A stretch of DNA of 64,000 nt from Palaemon carinicauda (taxonomy: Eukaryota; Arthropoda; Malacostraca; Decapoda; Palaemonidae), in NCBI RefSeq assembly GCF_036898095.1, contig NC_090768.1, forward strand, positions 46,505,451-46,569,450, read 5' to 3'. Below, in pieces: positions 11,396 through 24,868 of the stretch. Numbering within the stretch: position 1 is the first letter of the stretch; the number at the start of each line of letters is the position of its first letter. The notes beneath the pieces are model-generated. The model ran no database searches, was not told the origin of the DNA, and worked only from the letters and a program-made list of their open reading frames with translations. The position numbers and the translations under genes are program-made.

Positions 11396-11835
11396 CCTCA
11401 AACAAGTGAGCTCTTACTCAAAACAGGGGAAAGCCTTGGTACAGAGGCTATAACACTACCCAAGAATAGAGAACAATGGTTTGATTTTGGAGTGACCTCC
11501 AAGCGAAAGAGTCTCTACAACTCTTACTAAGTGGAGGTCGATTACAGCAATGATTAATCCTCGAGTGAAGAAGTTTTTTTTTTTTTTTTTTTTATCTTAG
11601 TGTTGTCAGATGTGAGGAAAGAGGAGAATGTGTAACTAATAGGCCAGATTATTCGATATATGTGCAAAGGAAAAAATGAGCAGTAACCAAAGATGGATCC
11701 ATGTACATATAGCGCATTGGATCCATCTTTGGCCGGTCTAAGGAAATAACTAGAGGAGCCTTTGTATATCAGCGGACAGTTTTACTAGAGATACTATCTC
11801 AACGAGTGGGCAGTTCAAGTTATGGTGTTATTAAC
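11396..11835 (-). mobile_element. AAT-tail element, degenerate partial copy 3
   Basis: Reverse-oriented match to the middle and 5' parts of the ~650-bp element: aagccttggtacagaggcta, gaacaatggtttgattttgg, aggccagattattc, actatctcaacg. It is interrupted by a T-run at 11575-11593 and carries a local inverted duplication at about 11685-11735 (gatggatccat near both ends). It abuts LINE copy A in opposite orientation. Confidence 0.7.
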
Positions 11836-12469
11836 ATATCAATATTTATCGGTGTTTATGACTTTACAGTAAATACCAGGCTCTTCCAGCTAGACTTAAA
11901 TGTACGAGATCAGATCGAGGACCTACCGTATAACTACTGGCTTACAGATGGTAATAAAAATTCTATGGGATGTGGCATGTAGTCAATACTGTAAATAGAT
12001 GAATGAACGTACCAGCCAATAATTTCACAGCCTATCAGGAGAAGAACCTATGAAGTATGCCTTCAAGTTGTCAAGCAACCGGCAACGTGGTTACAAGAGT
12101 CTGTTTGTTGTTGTTATGTTGGCTTGGCTCTGCTTGACACGTTGACAACGGTCAACCTGACAGTGACAGGGTTGTCAGCCGGCTAGATCATTTTGCAATA
12201 GCTATCACAGTAAATTATTACATTAATTTATTTAAAGCAGTTGAGTGATGTACCTTCCATTTTAACAATCACGCCAAATTAGTTTTATAAATTGAATGGA
12301 ATATAAATGTTCTCACTCTTACTGGCTATTACTATAATTAATGCCAAAGTAAAACACACTACTTCCCGATAACTTCAAAATTTCAGTGCCATTAAAATGA
12401 TCATCCCGAATTCATTGCATATTGCCATTTTTGTTGACTAAGTCATCCTGCTAATGTATAGCGTATGGG
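11836..12469. other. Unassigned stretch
   Basis: No recognised gene. The section at 12090-12185 has short imperfect inverted repeats built around gttgacaacggtcaac. I can assign no function. Confidence 0.3.
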
Positions 12470-12765
12470 GTTAGAGATCTCTTGCTTGAGGGTACAATCG
12501 GGCACACTAATGCAATCTTGTTTGAAATTGTCTCTCTTCTTGTTATTTTGAAGTTTTTATCCTCTTGTTATTGTTATTGTCAAGTTTTTATAGTTTATAT
12601 GTGAAAGATTATCTTAATATTGTTATTGTTCTTAAATTTCTCTCGTAGTTTTTCCTTATTTCTTTTCCTCACTGGGTTATTTTCCCTGTTGGAGCCCTTG
12701 GGCTTTTAGCATCCTGCTTTTCCAACTAGGATTGTAGCTTAGCAAGTTATAATAATAAAAATAAT
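12470..12765 (+). mobile_element. AAT-tail element, 3' half (copy 4)
   Basis: Runs from ctcttgcttgagggtacaat through the common 3' end ttggagcccttgggctttta and ccaactaggattgtagctta to a short AAT-rich tail. Confidence 0.75.
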
Positions 12766-13090
12766 GTGGCATTGATGACTTGCAACTAGCGTGCTGATTT
12801 GACCGCGATTGGCACGAACCGGCCAATCCCTTGATCGGAGCGCTTTTTATAATATAATGATAAATTGATTGAATTTCACAATCTTTTGACGTATTACTGT
12901 ATTGAAACAAGTTTTGCTTTATCGTTGTTATATTACAAAAGACCTCCCTTTCTCTCCTTTTCCCAGTCAAAAGATTATTAGGGTACTATTTATGTACAAT
13001 GTAGAAGAGAACTTTGGAGGAGTAATCTAAAAGTATGATTATCCAATCTTTTAATCCGACCTATTTCACAAGATACGACCCACAGAATCA
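12766..13090. other. Unassigned stretch
   Basis: No recognised feature. Confidence 0.3.
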
Positions 13091-13180
13091 AGTATCATGT
13101 TATCATCATCTTCATCTCCTATTGACACAAAGGGCCTCGGTTAAATTTCGCCAGTCGTGTCTATCTTGATAGATAATTTT
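13090..13180 (-). mobile_element. RTE LINE 3'-end fragment
   Basis: Contains ctattgacacaaagggcctc and tttcgccagtcgt, matching the 3' end of the RTE copy at 14500-14570. Only this terminal piece is recognisable. Confidence 0.6.
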
Positions 13181-13339
13181 AAAATTTGCTCAAATTTGTT
13201 TCTACAAATATTTTTTTTTTCAAGTAGACGTATTCAACTAACACCTTATATCCTTCAGTTTGTTATTAATTTCATTTGGTGTAATCATTTACTATCTTCT
13301 TGATCGATGATTTTGTGCATGTAAACAAGCACAGAATGT

Positions 13340-13490
13340 ATCTGTTTTAATGTTCTTGCAATATGTTATTTGAATTGTTCATTACCTCTCTTTTAGTTTT
13401 TTATTTCCTTATTTCCTATCCTCACTTGTCTACTTTTCACAGTTGAAGCCCTTGAGCTTATTATATCTATTCTATGGTATTCCAGAGTTT
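13340..13490 (+). mobile_element. Diverged 3' end of the CR1/jockey-like LINE or AAT-tail family
   Basis: Shares tgttttaatgttcttgcaat, tatttccttatttccta and ttgaagcccttgagctta with the common 3' end but is diverged. The sequence after it is not AAT. Confidence 0.55.
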
Positions 13491-13539
13491 AGTAAATTTG
13501 AAATGATAAACCAGAACAATGTTTTATCCATTCAATAGA

Positions 13540-13540
<1 letters not shown>

Positions 13541-13607
<67 letters not shown>

Positions 13608-14310
13608 TCATTATTGTTACTAGCTATGCTACAACCCTAGTTGGAAAAGCTGGATGTTATAAGCCCAAGGGCTCCAACAGGGAAAAATAGCCCAGTGAGG
13701 AAAGGAAACTAGGAAATAAATAAACTGCAAGAAACGTAATAATGATAAAAATAAAATATTGTAAGATCATTAACAATATTAAATTAGATCTATCATATAA
13801 TGTATAATCTGTAAAAAGTTCATAAAACCAAGAGGAAGAGATAAAAGATAGAATAGCGCCGCCGGGTGGTACCTTAAGCAAGAGAACTCTAACCCAAGAC
13901 AGTGGAAGACCATGGTACCGAGGTTATGGGATTACCCAAGACTAGAGAGCAAAGGTTTGATTTTGGAGTACCCTTCTCCTAGAAGAGCTGTTTACTATAG
14001 CTGAAGAGTCTCTTCTACCCTTACCAAGAGGAAAAAAGCCACTGGACAATTACAGTACAGTAGTTAACCCCTTGGGTGAAGAAGAATTGTTTGGTAATCT
14101 CAGTGTTATCAGGTGTATGAGGACATAGCAGAATCTGTAAAGAATAGGCCAGACTATTCTGTGTATGTGTAGGCAAGGGGAAAGTGAACCGTAACCAGAG
14201 AGAAGGATCCAATGCAGTACTGTCTGGCTAGTCAAAGGACCCCCGTAACTCTTAAGCTGTAGTATCTCAATGGGTGGCTGGTGCCCTGGCCAACCTACTA
14301 CTACTTCTAC
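13541..14310 (-). mobile_element. AAT-tail element, near-complete copy 6
   Basis: (AAT)n at 13541-13607 is the tail. The body then runs in reverse from ctacaaccctagttggaaaa to ggctggtgccctggccaacc near 14275-14300. It aligns along its whole length with copies at 2956-3610 and 51335-52005. The long AAT tract is attached exactly where the element's 3' tail belongs. Confidence 0.85.
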
Positions 14311-14474
14311 TTAATTTTGCATAATTTACACATATTTTATTATCTTTTTTTTCATTAAGAGTAATAGAAATCGGCCATTAACATTCATTATGCTATTTTT
14401 CTTATAATCATGTCGGGAGAGTAACTTCTATGTATTCTTTTATTTTATTATTTGAAATTTTCGTCTGCCATACT

Positions 14475-17005
14475 ATCCCTTTTCCTTATCGTCATCTCCT
14501 CCAACATCTATTGACGCTACGGGCCTCGGTTAGATTTCGCCAGTCGTCTCTATCTTGAGCTTTTAATTCAATACTTCTCCAACCTTTCATCTACTTCGCT
14601 CTTCATAGTCCTCACCTATGTAGGCCTGGGTCTTACAACTCTTCTAATGCCTTGCTGAGCCCAGCTGAACATTTGGTGAACTAATATCTCTTGGGGAGTG
14701 CGACGAGCATGCCCAAACCGTCTCCATTTACCCCTCGTCATGATCTCATCCACATATGGCACTCGAGTTTCATTTCTAATCCTGTCCTGCTATTTAACTC
14801 CCAATATTCTTCTGAGGGTTTTGTTCTCAAATCTACTAAATATATTGGAGATTGGTTCATTGTCATACCATGACTCATTTCCATAGTGTAACACCGATCT
14901 CAGTAAATTGATATATAGTCTAATTTTTATATGCAATTTCAGGCGATTTGATTTCCAAATTTTACTTAACCTAGCTATTATCTGATTTGCTTTCACTATA
15001 CTCTAAAGATCCTGTATTGTAGATCATAGTTCCTAAATATTTAATGATTTTACCTCATTAATCCTTTCTCTTTCCAATGATATTTCATCTTCCATTGCAT
15101 ACTCCGTTCTCATCATCTCTGTCTTTCTTCTTTTTATCTTGAGCCCAACCTCCTGTGATATTTCATGCATTCTAGTAACCAAGCATTGCAAATCTTGTGG
15201 TGTTCTGCTAACAAGGACAGCATCATTAGCATACTCTAGGTCTGCTTATTTGCTATCACCAATCCAGTCCAATCCTTCTCCACCATCTCCGACTGTTCTA
15301 CGCATTACAAAATCCATGAGGATAAACAATATAGGTGACAACACATTCCCTTGGAGTACTCCACTGTTCACTGGAAATTAATTTGATAAGACTCCACTAA
15401 CATTAACTTTGCACTTGCTATGCTCATGAATAGACTGTCAAATTCACATATTTAAGAGGAATTCCATAAAACAGAGGACTCTTCACAAAGTTGGTCGGTG
15501 TACACTATCAAAGGCTTTTTCATAGTCCACAAATGCCGTCAAAAGTGGATTTCTATATTCTACGCATTGCTGTACAACATGTCTTGAAATGAAAATTTGG
15601 TCAGTGCAACTTCTACCTTTTATAAGTCCTGCTTGTTCATCTCTCAACTTTTTATTAATCTTTCTCTTCAGTCTATACTATAAATTTTCATAACTGACGG
15701 AATTGTTATGCCTCTGTAATTATTGCAATCAGTCAGTTCTTCCTTTTTTGTAATTTTCACCAACACTCCTAACTCCCATTCATCAGGTTTTGCCTCCCTA
15801 TGCCACATTCTACAAAATAGTCTTGTAAGTAGTGTGGGAGTCACTACATTTTCAGCCAGTATCATCTCAGCAGTTATTCCGTCGTATCCAGGTTTTCGTT
15901 TTTTTTTTTTTTTTTTTTTTTTTTTCGATGATAGCTTCGACTTCAAACACACTGAACTAATTCCTGGGCACATCAAGGTCTTCATGAGCTTCAGGTATAT
16001 CAATCAAAATTTCCCTTCGTATATCCTACTCATAACCCCATTAAAGTGTTCCATCCAACGTTATCTTTCTTCATCTTCTGTTGTTATAACAGTGCCATCT
16101 CTCTTTTTTTGATGGATATATGGTTCTCCTTTGCCCCAGTGGAGATTTCATTAATAATTTTATGAGCTACTCTTATACCATAGCCACTTCCTGAATTCAT
16201 AACTTTGTCAGCTTTACCTACTTTACAGTCTAAATAATCTCTCCAGTCAATCCTGGCTTTTCTTCTGACTTCACTGTCAATACTGGAATACTTAGCATGC
16301 TTTACCTTGTAATATTGTCTTAGTCTCCTTTTTATACTATCCCAAGTATCATTTGATATCCATGGCTTTCTCCTTGTAACTAGGTGTCCCAAGACCTCAG
16401 TACCAACTTACTGATATATGTTTTTAATATCACACCATTCTTCATTAATTATCTGTTCTTCGTCTCTTAAAGTCTCTAAAACTGCAAATTGATTCCTACA
16501 TCCAATTGAAAATGCTTCCTTGTGCTCTTCTTCTAAAAGCTTAGTTGTATCAAACCTAGGTATTTTATCTACCTTTCTGTTGGGTGCTCTCAGTTTTAAT
16601 TTCAGTGTGGCAATGAGGAGCTGGTGATCACTACCAACATCTGCACTTCTGTAGCTTCTTACATTTCTCAGTCATCCTTCTCTCTTTATTAATGACAATG
16701 TGATCTATTTGATTTTTGTAATTGCCACATGATGAAGTCCATGTATATTTGTGGATGTTCTTGTGTTGAAAAAGAGTGTCTCCAATGACAAGATTGTTTG
16801 CTGAACAGAAACTTATGAAATGTGCTCCATTTTTATTTGCAACTTCGCCAAGACCCTCGACACCCATCACATTATCTATCCCTTGATTATTTCTTCCATC
16901 TGTAGCATTGAAGTCACCTATCACAATTTTCATATCTCTCTTATCTCTCCTTAACAAGTTTGTATTATGTATTTCATTGCTCTTCATTTTAGGGTTTAGC
17001 CTCAT
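14475..17005 (-). pseudogene. Decayed RTE-type LINE, copy 1
   Basis: Minus-strand frames in element order: endonuclease fragment 16631-17005 (reads KIVIGDFNATDGRN and IDHIVINKE, typical of the EEP endonuclease), linker 16084-16392 (RRKPWISNDTWDSIKR), RT N-terminal part 15668-16003 (GITAEMILAENVVTP, then DCNNYRGITIPSV), and RT C-terminal part 14790-14996 (LSKIWKSNRLKLHIKIRL, then ILGVK). Stops, frameshifts and a poly-T run at 15899-15925 separate them. The 3' end carries tttcgccagtcgt-type tail sequence. The 5' end is truncated inside the endonuclease. It is the same subfamily as 28605-30945 and is not functional. Confidence 0.88.
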
Positions 17006-17715
17006 TTACATTCATCAACTTATAGTTTACTTAAATTTCTTTTCCTTTTTCATAGTATATTTTTCTTTAAAACCTCACAGTATTCTACCTTGTTCATGCA
17101 ATAGTATCTGGTATAAAGGGAAAACAATTGAATATTTCTATTAAGGGTTATAAATACTCTTCATGAGGGAAAAGTGAGGGTCTAAAATATGGATAGATGA
17201 TAAATTAAGTAGCTGCTGATAATTCTATTTTTGTAACCTATGTATACCTTTACCACATTTTCTCTCTGCCTACATAAACACAATCCTTTACAAATGACTA
17301 TAAATTAACGCGAAAACAAGTATGCCTAATTTAAAGCGCAGTAGTGCATCAGTATGAGATAATCTCCATAAGGTTAAAAAATCCTTTTAGGATATTTCTC
17401 CCAGGTGACATTTGGACTATTGGATTTAGATGGATAAACAGAAAAGGTAGTCATTAAATAACTTCAAGAGAATTACATTAGCACCGTAGCGGACAAAGGC
17501 CTTTATAGAAGCCGATAGAAAATGCCTATCACGATCTTTATTATTGCAAGTCAGATTTCATAGATTTATATTAAGGGGGCCGTCAGGTATAGAGGATAGC
17601 ATTAGGATTGATAGATAACCTAACCACTTGAAAAAATTAAAAATCGAGTTTTTGTTTTTTAAGTATGCAGAAACATGTATATGTTCTCCAGAAGTTTCAG
17701 CCAATTATTTTCACA
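17006..17715. other. Unassigned stretch
   Basis: AT-rich; no recognised gene or repeat family. Confidence 0.3.
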
Positions 17716-17730
17716 AATAATATATATACA

Positions 17731-17816
<86 letters not shown>

Positions 17817-17832
17817 GTATGTGTGTGTGTTC
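17716..17832. repeat. (TA)n microsatellite with (TG)n end
   Basis: About 90 bases of TA repeats entered through acagta and ending in tatgtgtgtgtgt. Apparent frames rich in YI are artefacts. Confidence 0.97.
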
Positions 17833-18505
17833 GCGCTGTTAGGACAGATTCTCTTTAATGCAATTTTCATTGAAGGCGATAGCCTTTGTGGCGTCAATGG
17901 GTTTTTTTACAGGAATCCTCATATTTCTTCAGCTTTCTTGGGCCAATGAGACACTGCAGTCTAAATCATGAATCAGTCAAATCAATAATCAGTATCGGGT
18001 CTTCTTCGTGGCCATAAACATCACCAATCCATCAAGAATGATTGCAATCACTAGTTACTAGAGATCAAAGGTCGTTATTATTCTGGTCAAATCTACCAGA
18101 ACGAGCCTTTCCAAATCCGTAGTCGTGTCCGTTCCAGTTCGCTCACCACAATAACAGCTTTCATTCAAAACAATCACAAAATTAAAGGAGGAAGTGCGAT
18201 CTGCAAATAGCCTAAACATCGGAAAAAACCACTTATGAACACTAGCTAACTAAACGATCGCTCTGTAATCAAAGATGAATAATAAACGGTTTCTATCATT
18301 CATAATCACTCCAAGCAAATATAAACAAAATTGCACTTACTGTTACAGTGAATAATCACTTCCAAACTGGTCGAAAAGATAAATGGTAAATCCAGCACTC
18401 AGAACTGTCTCTGGCTGCCTGCAGTCAATCATAAAAAGCATTCGCTCAAGACATTCATCACTGTCTTAACCTGCAGTTTTTCTCGCTACAAACAATCATT
18501 ACATT

Positions 18506-18507
<2 letters not shown>
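17833..18507. other. Unassigned stretch
   Basis: No recognised gene or repeat. Confidence 0.3.

Positions 18508-18583
<76 letters not shown>
18508..18583. repeat. (CT)n microsatellite
   Basis: About 76 bases of uninterrupted CT. Confidence 0.98.
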
Positions 18584-18585
<2 letters not shown>

Positions 18586-18930
18586 ACGATTTGGCAATAA
18601 CAAAATAGAAATAAGAAAAAAATTAATCTTCCACAATTCCAGCTATTGAAAATGCCCTAGCTATAGCCTTTCCAATAGAACGCGGTAGTACTTTACCAGA
18701 ATTCCGAATATGATAAGCGCTGGAATAGCAACTTGCATGTATTTGTTTACAACTCAATTCTTCTCATATTGGACAATAGTAGTAGGCTATATCAACGATA
18801 TTAACTTATTTGTAAAACGTACTGCAGCGCACTCCCTTGGTGTTTGTGTAGTGTATAATCATATATCTATTATTATCATTTCAATTTATGCTGTGGGAAA
18901 TAATTCCGAGATCTTCCTGTAAGAGATTTC

Positions 18931-18980
18931 TCTCTGCCTAAAAAAATATCTCCGGTGTTGCTAATTTTTTTAGACAGAGG
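18931..18980. repeat. Short near-perfect hairpin
   Basis: tctctgcctaaaaaaat (18931-18947) pairs with its reverse complement at 18964-18980 with one mismatch in 17, around a 16-base loop. No flanking structure shows whether it is a MITE remnant or an RNA stem. Confidence 0.6.
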
Positions 18981-18999
18981 GAAAAGTTTTCACCATGTA

Positions 19000-19038
19000 G
19001 ACACACACACACATACACACATACACACACACGCACAC

Positions 19039-19109
<71 letters not shown>
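19000..19109. repeat. (AC)n(TA)n compound microsatellite
   Basis: AC repeats with scattered T and G substitutions pass into about 60 bases of TA. Confidence 0.97.
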
Positions 19110-19111
<2 letters not shown>

Positions 19112-19260
19112 GTAATTTTACATGGGAAAAATCTATTTTTGGGTTCAAGCCATGTCGTCCTGATGGAAGTTCCTCATTGGCAGTATAAGGGAACATGAAA
19201 TATGTTAAGGTTTCTTGACTAAGCATGAAACTGATCTGGATTTATACCTGATTTAATTTT
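19110..19260 (+). repeat. Dispersed repeat fragment, also at 55562
   Basis: The stretch around ttgggttcaagccatgtcgt and cctgatggaag recurs with few changes at 55565-55605. The two copies diverge after about 50 bases. Class unknown. Confidence 0.6.
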
Positions 19261-19275
19261 CCCTGTGATCCTTTT

Positions 19276-19281
19276 CATATG

Positions 19282-19353
<72 letters not shown>

Positions 19354-19392
19354 CTATATATTCATATATATGTATATATATATTATATACAG

Positions 19393-19464
<72 letters not shown>

Positions 19465-19509
19465 CTATATATATATATGATTTGTAGCTTTTAACTATTT
19501 TTGTATATA

Positions 19510-19588
<79 letters not shown>

Positions 19589-19614
19589 CAGTATATATAT
19601 ATTTATATATATAC

Positions 19615-19697
<83 letters not shown>

Positions 19698-19741
19698 TAT
19701 ATATGATTTGTAGGTTTTAACTATTTTTTATATACTGTATA

Positions 19742-19818
<77 letters not shown>
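19276..19818. repeat. Complex (TA)n block with repeated acagta/tactgta interruptions
   Basis: About 540 bases, nearly all TA dinucleotides, broken by tatacagtata or tatactgtata at several points. The unit tatatgatttgtagcttttaactatttttgtatatactgt (19475-19515) is repeated in variant form at about 19700-19740, so the block includes a roughly 225-base duplication. Confidence 0.95.
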
Positions 19819-19820
<2 letters not shown>

Positions 19821-20039
19821 TTATTGAGAGAGTAAGGGGCGACAATGATAGAAAAACAATGAGTCTTGGAATACACTCTAAGAAGCAATGGTATACAGAG
19901 AGGAGGGAGGGAGAATTATAAACGTTTAATTCTTCATGAATAATAGATACAACAATATATGTAAATAGTCGTAATATACAACGAAAGACAATCTTTACTT
20001 TTCAGTGGGTTGAATGATATAGTGGAGATATATTGTAGT
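19819..20039. other. Unassigned stretch
   Basis: No recognised feature. Confidence 0.3.
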
Positions 20040-20470
20040 TACCTTCTCCAAAATCGAAGATTGTGCGACGGGTATGTATACACTCCTGTCATAGTTTTTT
20101 TTTCATGTTTGTTTGTGAGTAACTTTACACAAAAACAACTGTACTGATTTTGATCAAACTTGGTAGTCTTGATAAGTATGACCAAAGGATGAATCAGTAA
20201 CATTTTGGCTGAAGTACATCAAAGTTTAAGTACTCAGCAGTACTTTGAAAATAATCTCAATGTTAAGTAAATGTTAGATATTTTATTAGTTTATATGTTG
20301 TTTATGAACAACATTACATAAAAACTACTGAACCAATTTCAACGAAATTTGGTGGACATGTGGGTGACCCAAGGCTAAAACGATTAGATTTTGAAGAAAA
20401 TAAATCTAAGTATAAGTACGCAATGGAGTCAAGAGCAAAGTAAGACTGTTTGGTGTGGCGAAGGCATGCT
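20040..20470 (+). repeat. Dispersed repeat, family with 27540-27860
   Basis: Two similar halves: each has tgtttgtgagtaacttta-like sequence, then cacaaaaac, a gaaactTGGTgg-like phrase, and gacc followed by aagg. The copy at 27540-27860 shows the same order (tgtctgtgtgtctgtggaca, aaaactacgcaaagg, gaaattttcgct, cttaggtc). I remember this type of repeat from many marine invertebrate genomes; its class is unclear to me. Confidence 0.5.
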
Positions 20471-20627
20471 CTCTACTGAATGCCTCTCTAGATTTAATCT
20501 GTAATGGTAGGCCCATTCCTTCCTCTTATACTAATGACGTATTTCTCCTCAAAACATTTATTATTTACTTCTAGGTGTCAATTACCCTTTAATGTTATTG
20601 CTCAGATCAAATTTCTTTCATAGTGGT

Positions 20628-20630
<3 letters not shown>
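20471..20630. other. Unassigned stretch
   Basis: No recognised feature. Confidence 0.3.

Positions 20631-20713
<83 letters not shown>
20631..20713. repeat. (TC)n microsatellite
   Basis: About 83 bases of TC repeats. Confidence 0.98.
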
Positions 20714-20715
<2 letters not shown>

Positions 20716-20763
20716 CACAATAATTTGCAAATACATATTCTCTTAAAGGCATCAAGATTCATA

Positions 20764-20913
20764 GCCGACAGTGCAAATCAAGCAACTACTTAATACAATA
20801 ACTAATTTTTTTATTGTTATCATCTGATAATTATTGGGGCCGACAGTGTAAATCAAGCAACTACTTAATACAATAACTAATTTTTGTTCTTCTTATCATC
20901 TGATAATTATTTG
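20764..20913. repeat. 75-bp tandem duplication
   Basis: gccgacagtgcaaatcaagc at 20764 recurs at 20839 with one change, each followed by aactacttaatacaataact and a tatcatctgataattatt end. Confidence 0.9.
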
Positions 20914-21219
20914 GACATACAGCAGCTTTCTTCTAATCGTTTTCCTTCTGCATAATTGAACCCAAAGCCGAAATGAATACGTTTCACGATCACTTTACGT
21001 GGCGTGTGAGTTGCTATAACCACATCGGTTCATTTTTTCTTCTATTCTCGGTTAAGGTGCTGCACGAGCACACTGGAGCTCTCCTTTCCAAACCCGTAAA
21101 CTAGTCTGCGCCGGGGACCAAGAAGGGTTAAGCGCTTAGCTCACTTAACTTGTCATCTGCAGAGTAAGATATCTTGTATTTTCGAAGTTTCACTTTCTTG
21201 TGTGATCTTGATTAAGACT

Positions 21220-21221
<2 letters not shown>
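20914..21221. other. Unassigned stretch
   Basis: No recognised feature. Confidence 0.3.
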
Positions 21222-22367
<1,146 letters not shown>

Positions 22368-22461
<94 letters not shown>

Positions 22462-22476
22462 ACAGTACACATATTA

Positions 22477-22509
<33 letters not shown>

Positions 22510-22594
22510 CTATATATATATATATATATATATATACAGTATATATATATATATGTATATATATATTCTATATGTATATGTATATATATACATA
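22368..22594. repeat. (TA)n/(TG)n compound microsatellite
   Basis: TA repeats, then TG, then TA with acagta interruptions. Confidence 0.97.
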
Positions 22595-22845
22595 TATTTG
22601 TTTCTTAATCAGTTATTTCAAGGTGTAAAGAGACTAATGTCTTTATTATTGGTTCGATAATGTTTCTCTTTTCATAGCTCCCACTTATGTGGGGAATAGA
22701 TTTAAACTATCTAACATCACCCAGATATCAATCCAATGATCCCGGTGTCAAATTATGGCTTATTTTTTATGATATTCATTGTGTCCTCAGAATGCATGAT
22801 ATCTTTTGACTTCATCGGAATCTTAAAGGTTTAAATATATTCATA

Positions 22846-22849
<4 letters not shown>
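22595..22849. other. Unassigned stretch
   Basis: No recognised feature. Confidence 0.3.
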
Positions 22850-22917
<68 letters not shown>

Positions 22918-23060
22918 CATCATTATTATTCTATGTTTGGGTTCCCCCAGGTCCCTCAGTGTGAGGCACCTCGTATATCCACCAGAGAGTTGCTAATGCA
23001 TCTTCCGGTGTATTTTGCATCTTCCAGTCTTGGATGGTCTAGGATGCATCTTAGGTATTT

Positions 23061-23147
<87 letters not shown>
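22850..23147. repeat. Two (AG)n microsatellites with spacer
   Basis: AG repeats at 22850-22916 and 23064-23147, separated by about 145 bases of unique sequence. Confidence 0.97.
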
Positions 23148-23150
<3 letters not shown>

Positions 23151-23266
23151 CCTAATTAATTTTTCTTATGATAACTCTTGATGGGGAAACTACAGTAATA
23201 CCATTTCATATAGAAGAATTTACCTTCGGGAGACTAATTATGTGTTATTTATAGCCGAATTTTAGC

Positions 23267-23897
23267 AAGCGGTGTTAGCCTATTGGAAACGTCCTTATCT
23301 GGCAAACTGCTGGACAGGAGTTGAGACCCGCTTGAGCTTAGTGGTTTTCGCTAGTATCTGCAACCTCGCCCTCCTTATGAGCAAAGGGTTTACAGGGAGC
23401 CTACAGGTCTACCTGCTCAATCATCAGCATCTATTGCTTTGCCCTCCCTTGTCCTATCTGGGAGAGGGGGCTTGATCGCTGATATATATGGTACAGTATA
23501 TAGGGTCAGTCTCTAGGACAGTGGTTCCCAACCTGGGGGAAATTTCCCCCTGGGGGGAAATTTGAAGCTTCCAGGGGGGAAATAATTACACTACCTACTA
23601 ACTAAAAAAAAACAGAAAATGTCCACATAGTACGTGCGGCAATTTGTTGTTAGCCATTCAATTGTGATATGATCATATAATTTCTCACTGACATGATATT
23701 CAAGGGGAGAATTGGAATATCATGCCCATTTCTGAGGCAGGCGAGTGGGCATGAGGGCTGGGCGGGGCATGAAGGGGGAAATCTGGATGGTTGAACTGGG
23801 TGCAGGGGGGAAATGACAGGAAAAAAAGTTAGGAACCACTAGGGCATTGCTTTGTGCCTTGCCTCTGCCATTCATGGGAGACATTTAAACCTTTAAA
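23267..23897 (+). mobile_element. tRNA-derived SINE (family 1), split by an hAT-type MITE
   Basis: The SINE runs 23267-23518 and resumes at 23841-23897. It aligns along its length with the minus-strand copy at 53090-53403: both have a tRNA-like head (gttagcc A-box region, then gagttgagacccgc as B-box region), then ctgcaacct, agcctacaggtct, gctgatatat, ggtcagtctctagg, gcattg, ccttgcctctgc and a terminal tttaaac. The ggtcagtctctagg and agggcattg parts are adjacent in the 53-kb copy, which shows that 23519-23840 is a later insertion. Confidence 0.85.
23519..23840. mobile_element. hAT-type MITE inserted in the SINE
   Basis: A 322-base insert beginning cagtggttcccaacc and ending gttaggaaccact. 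These are inverted versions of one another and match the common hAT terminal pattern (CAGNGGTTC). No coding capacity. A clean 8-base target duplication is not visible; the right flank may have lost a few bases. Confidence 0.85.
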
Positions 23898-24047
23898 ATG
23901 TATTACTGTACTGGGCTCTTGCTAATAACGGTTTGCTCCATAGGCCTCCTTAAGGGGGAAGGGTTGTATCTCAGATGTTAATCATTCTGGTTCTCAACAA
24001 TTCCTTGGGATGGGGTTTCTAGTATTGGTCATTTTTCACCCTAACAA

Positions 24048-24083
<36 letters not shown>

Positions 24084-24868
24084 AATTCTTCCTTATCCTT
24101 CCTAAAAAAAAAAAATTTTCTAGAAAGTTCCAACATGAGTCACTTGATTGTAGCTTTTACGCTTTACATTTTTCAAGGTCGTTGCCTTCCATGCTATAAT
24201 TTAATTATTCAGTTTGAAAGCTAAATCAGCCATATAGTTCGTAAATCGAAAGGACTGTAACAGTAGACTACCTAACTTTTCTATGATTACTTAATATACG
24301 AATCGTTTTGTGTTCAGGTTTTTAGCAAATTCAAAATGATTTTTGTTTATAAACTGGAAACATGTCGAGTACTATGTTCTTCAAATAGTTGACTACAGTT
24401 TCTGGCGATGAGACATTTACAATATGAAATAATATAAATTGAGCTAAAATAGTTTTAAAAGTATTCAAACTGCATTCCTTTTCACTTAATCTTATGTTCT
24501 TTAATAACATGCATGAATTACCTATATGTCATTTTGGAAAATTGCATTATTTGATTATATGATTCATGGGAGCGGAACTGCTATAAACTTAGTAAAAATA
24601 CCTTTTATTCCTGAAATGAATGATAACTATATGAAAAACCCTGTGACGTTTTATCAAGCCTCATACGCTTCCATCAAGACAAATTCAGGGTGATTGCTGC
24701 ATTTCAGATTGAGCATTCACTCATTTAACATGGAAAAGCCAGATAAAGATCTAGACCAGATAAAAATTAAGGCAGAAAGTGCACAAACATGATTCTAGAT
24801 TATGGGAACTCATTTCACGCCTAACCTTGTAAAATAAACTTTTCTTTTACTCAATATTGTATGATTGC
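23898..24868. other. Unassigned stretch with (TG)n at 24052-24081
   Basis: Apart from a short TG repeat and an A-run near 24105, nothing is recognised. Confidence 0.3.

Noticed and set aside
14691..16112. Plus-strand frames over the RTE copies (14691-16112 and 28769-30737)
   Set aside because: Shadows of the minus-strand LINE polymerase; their residues have no domain match.
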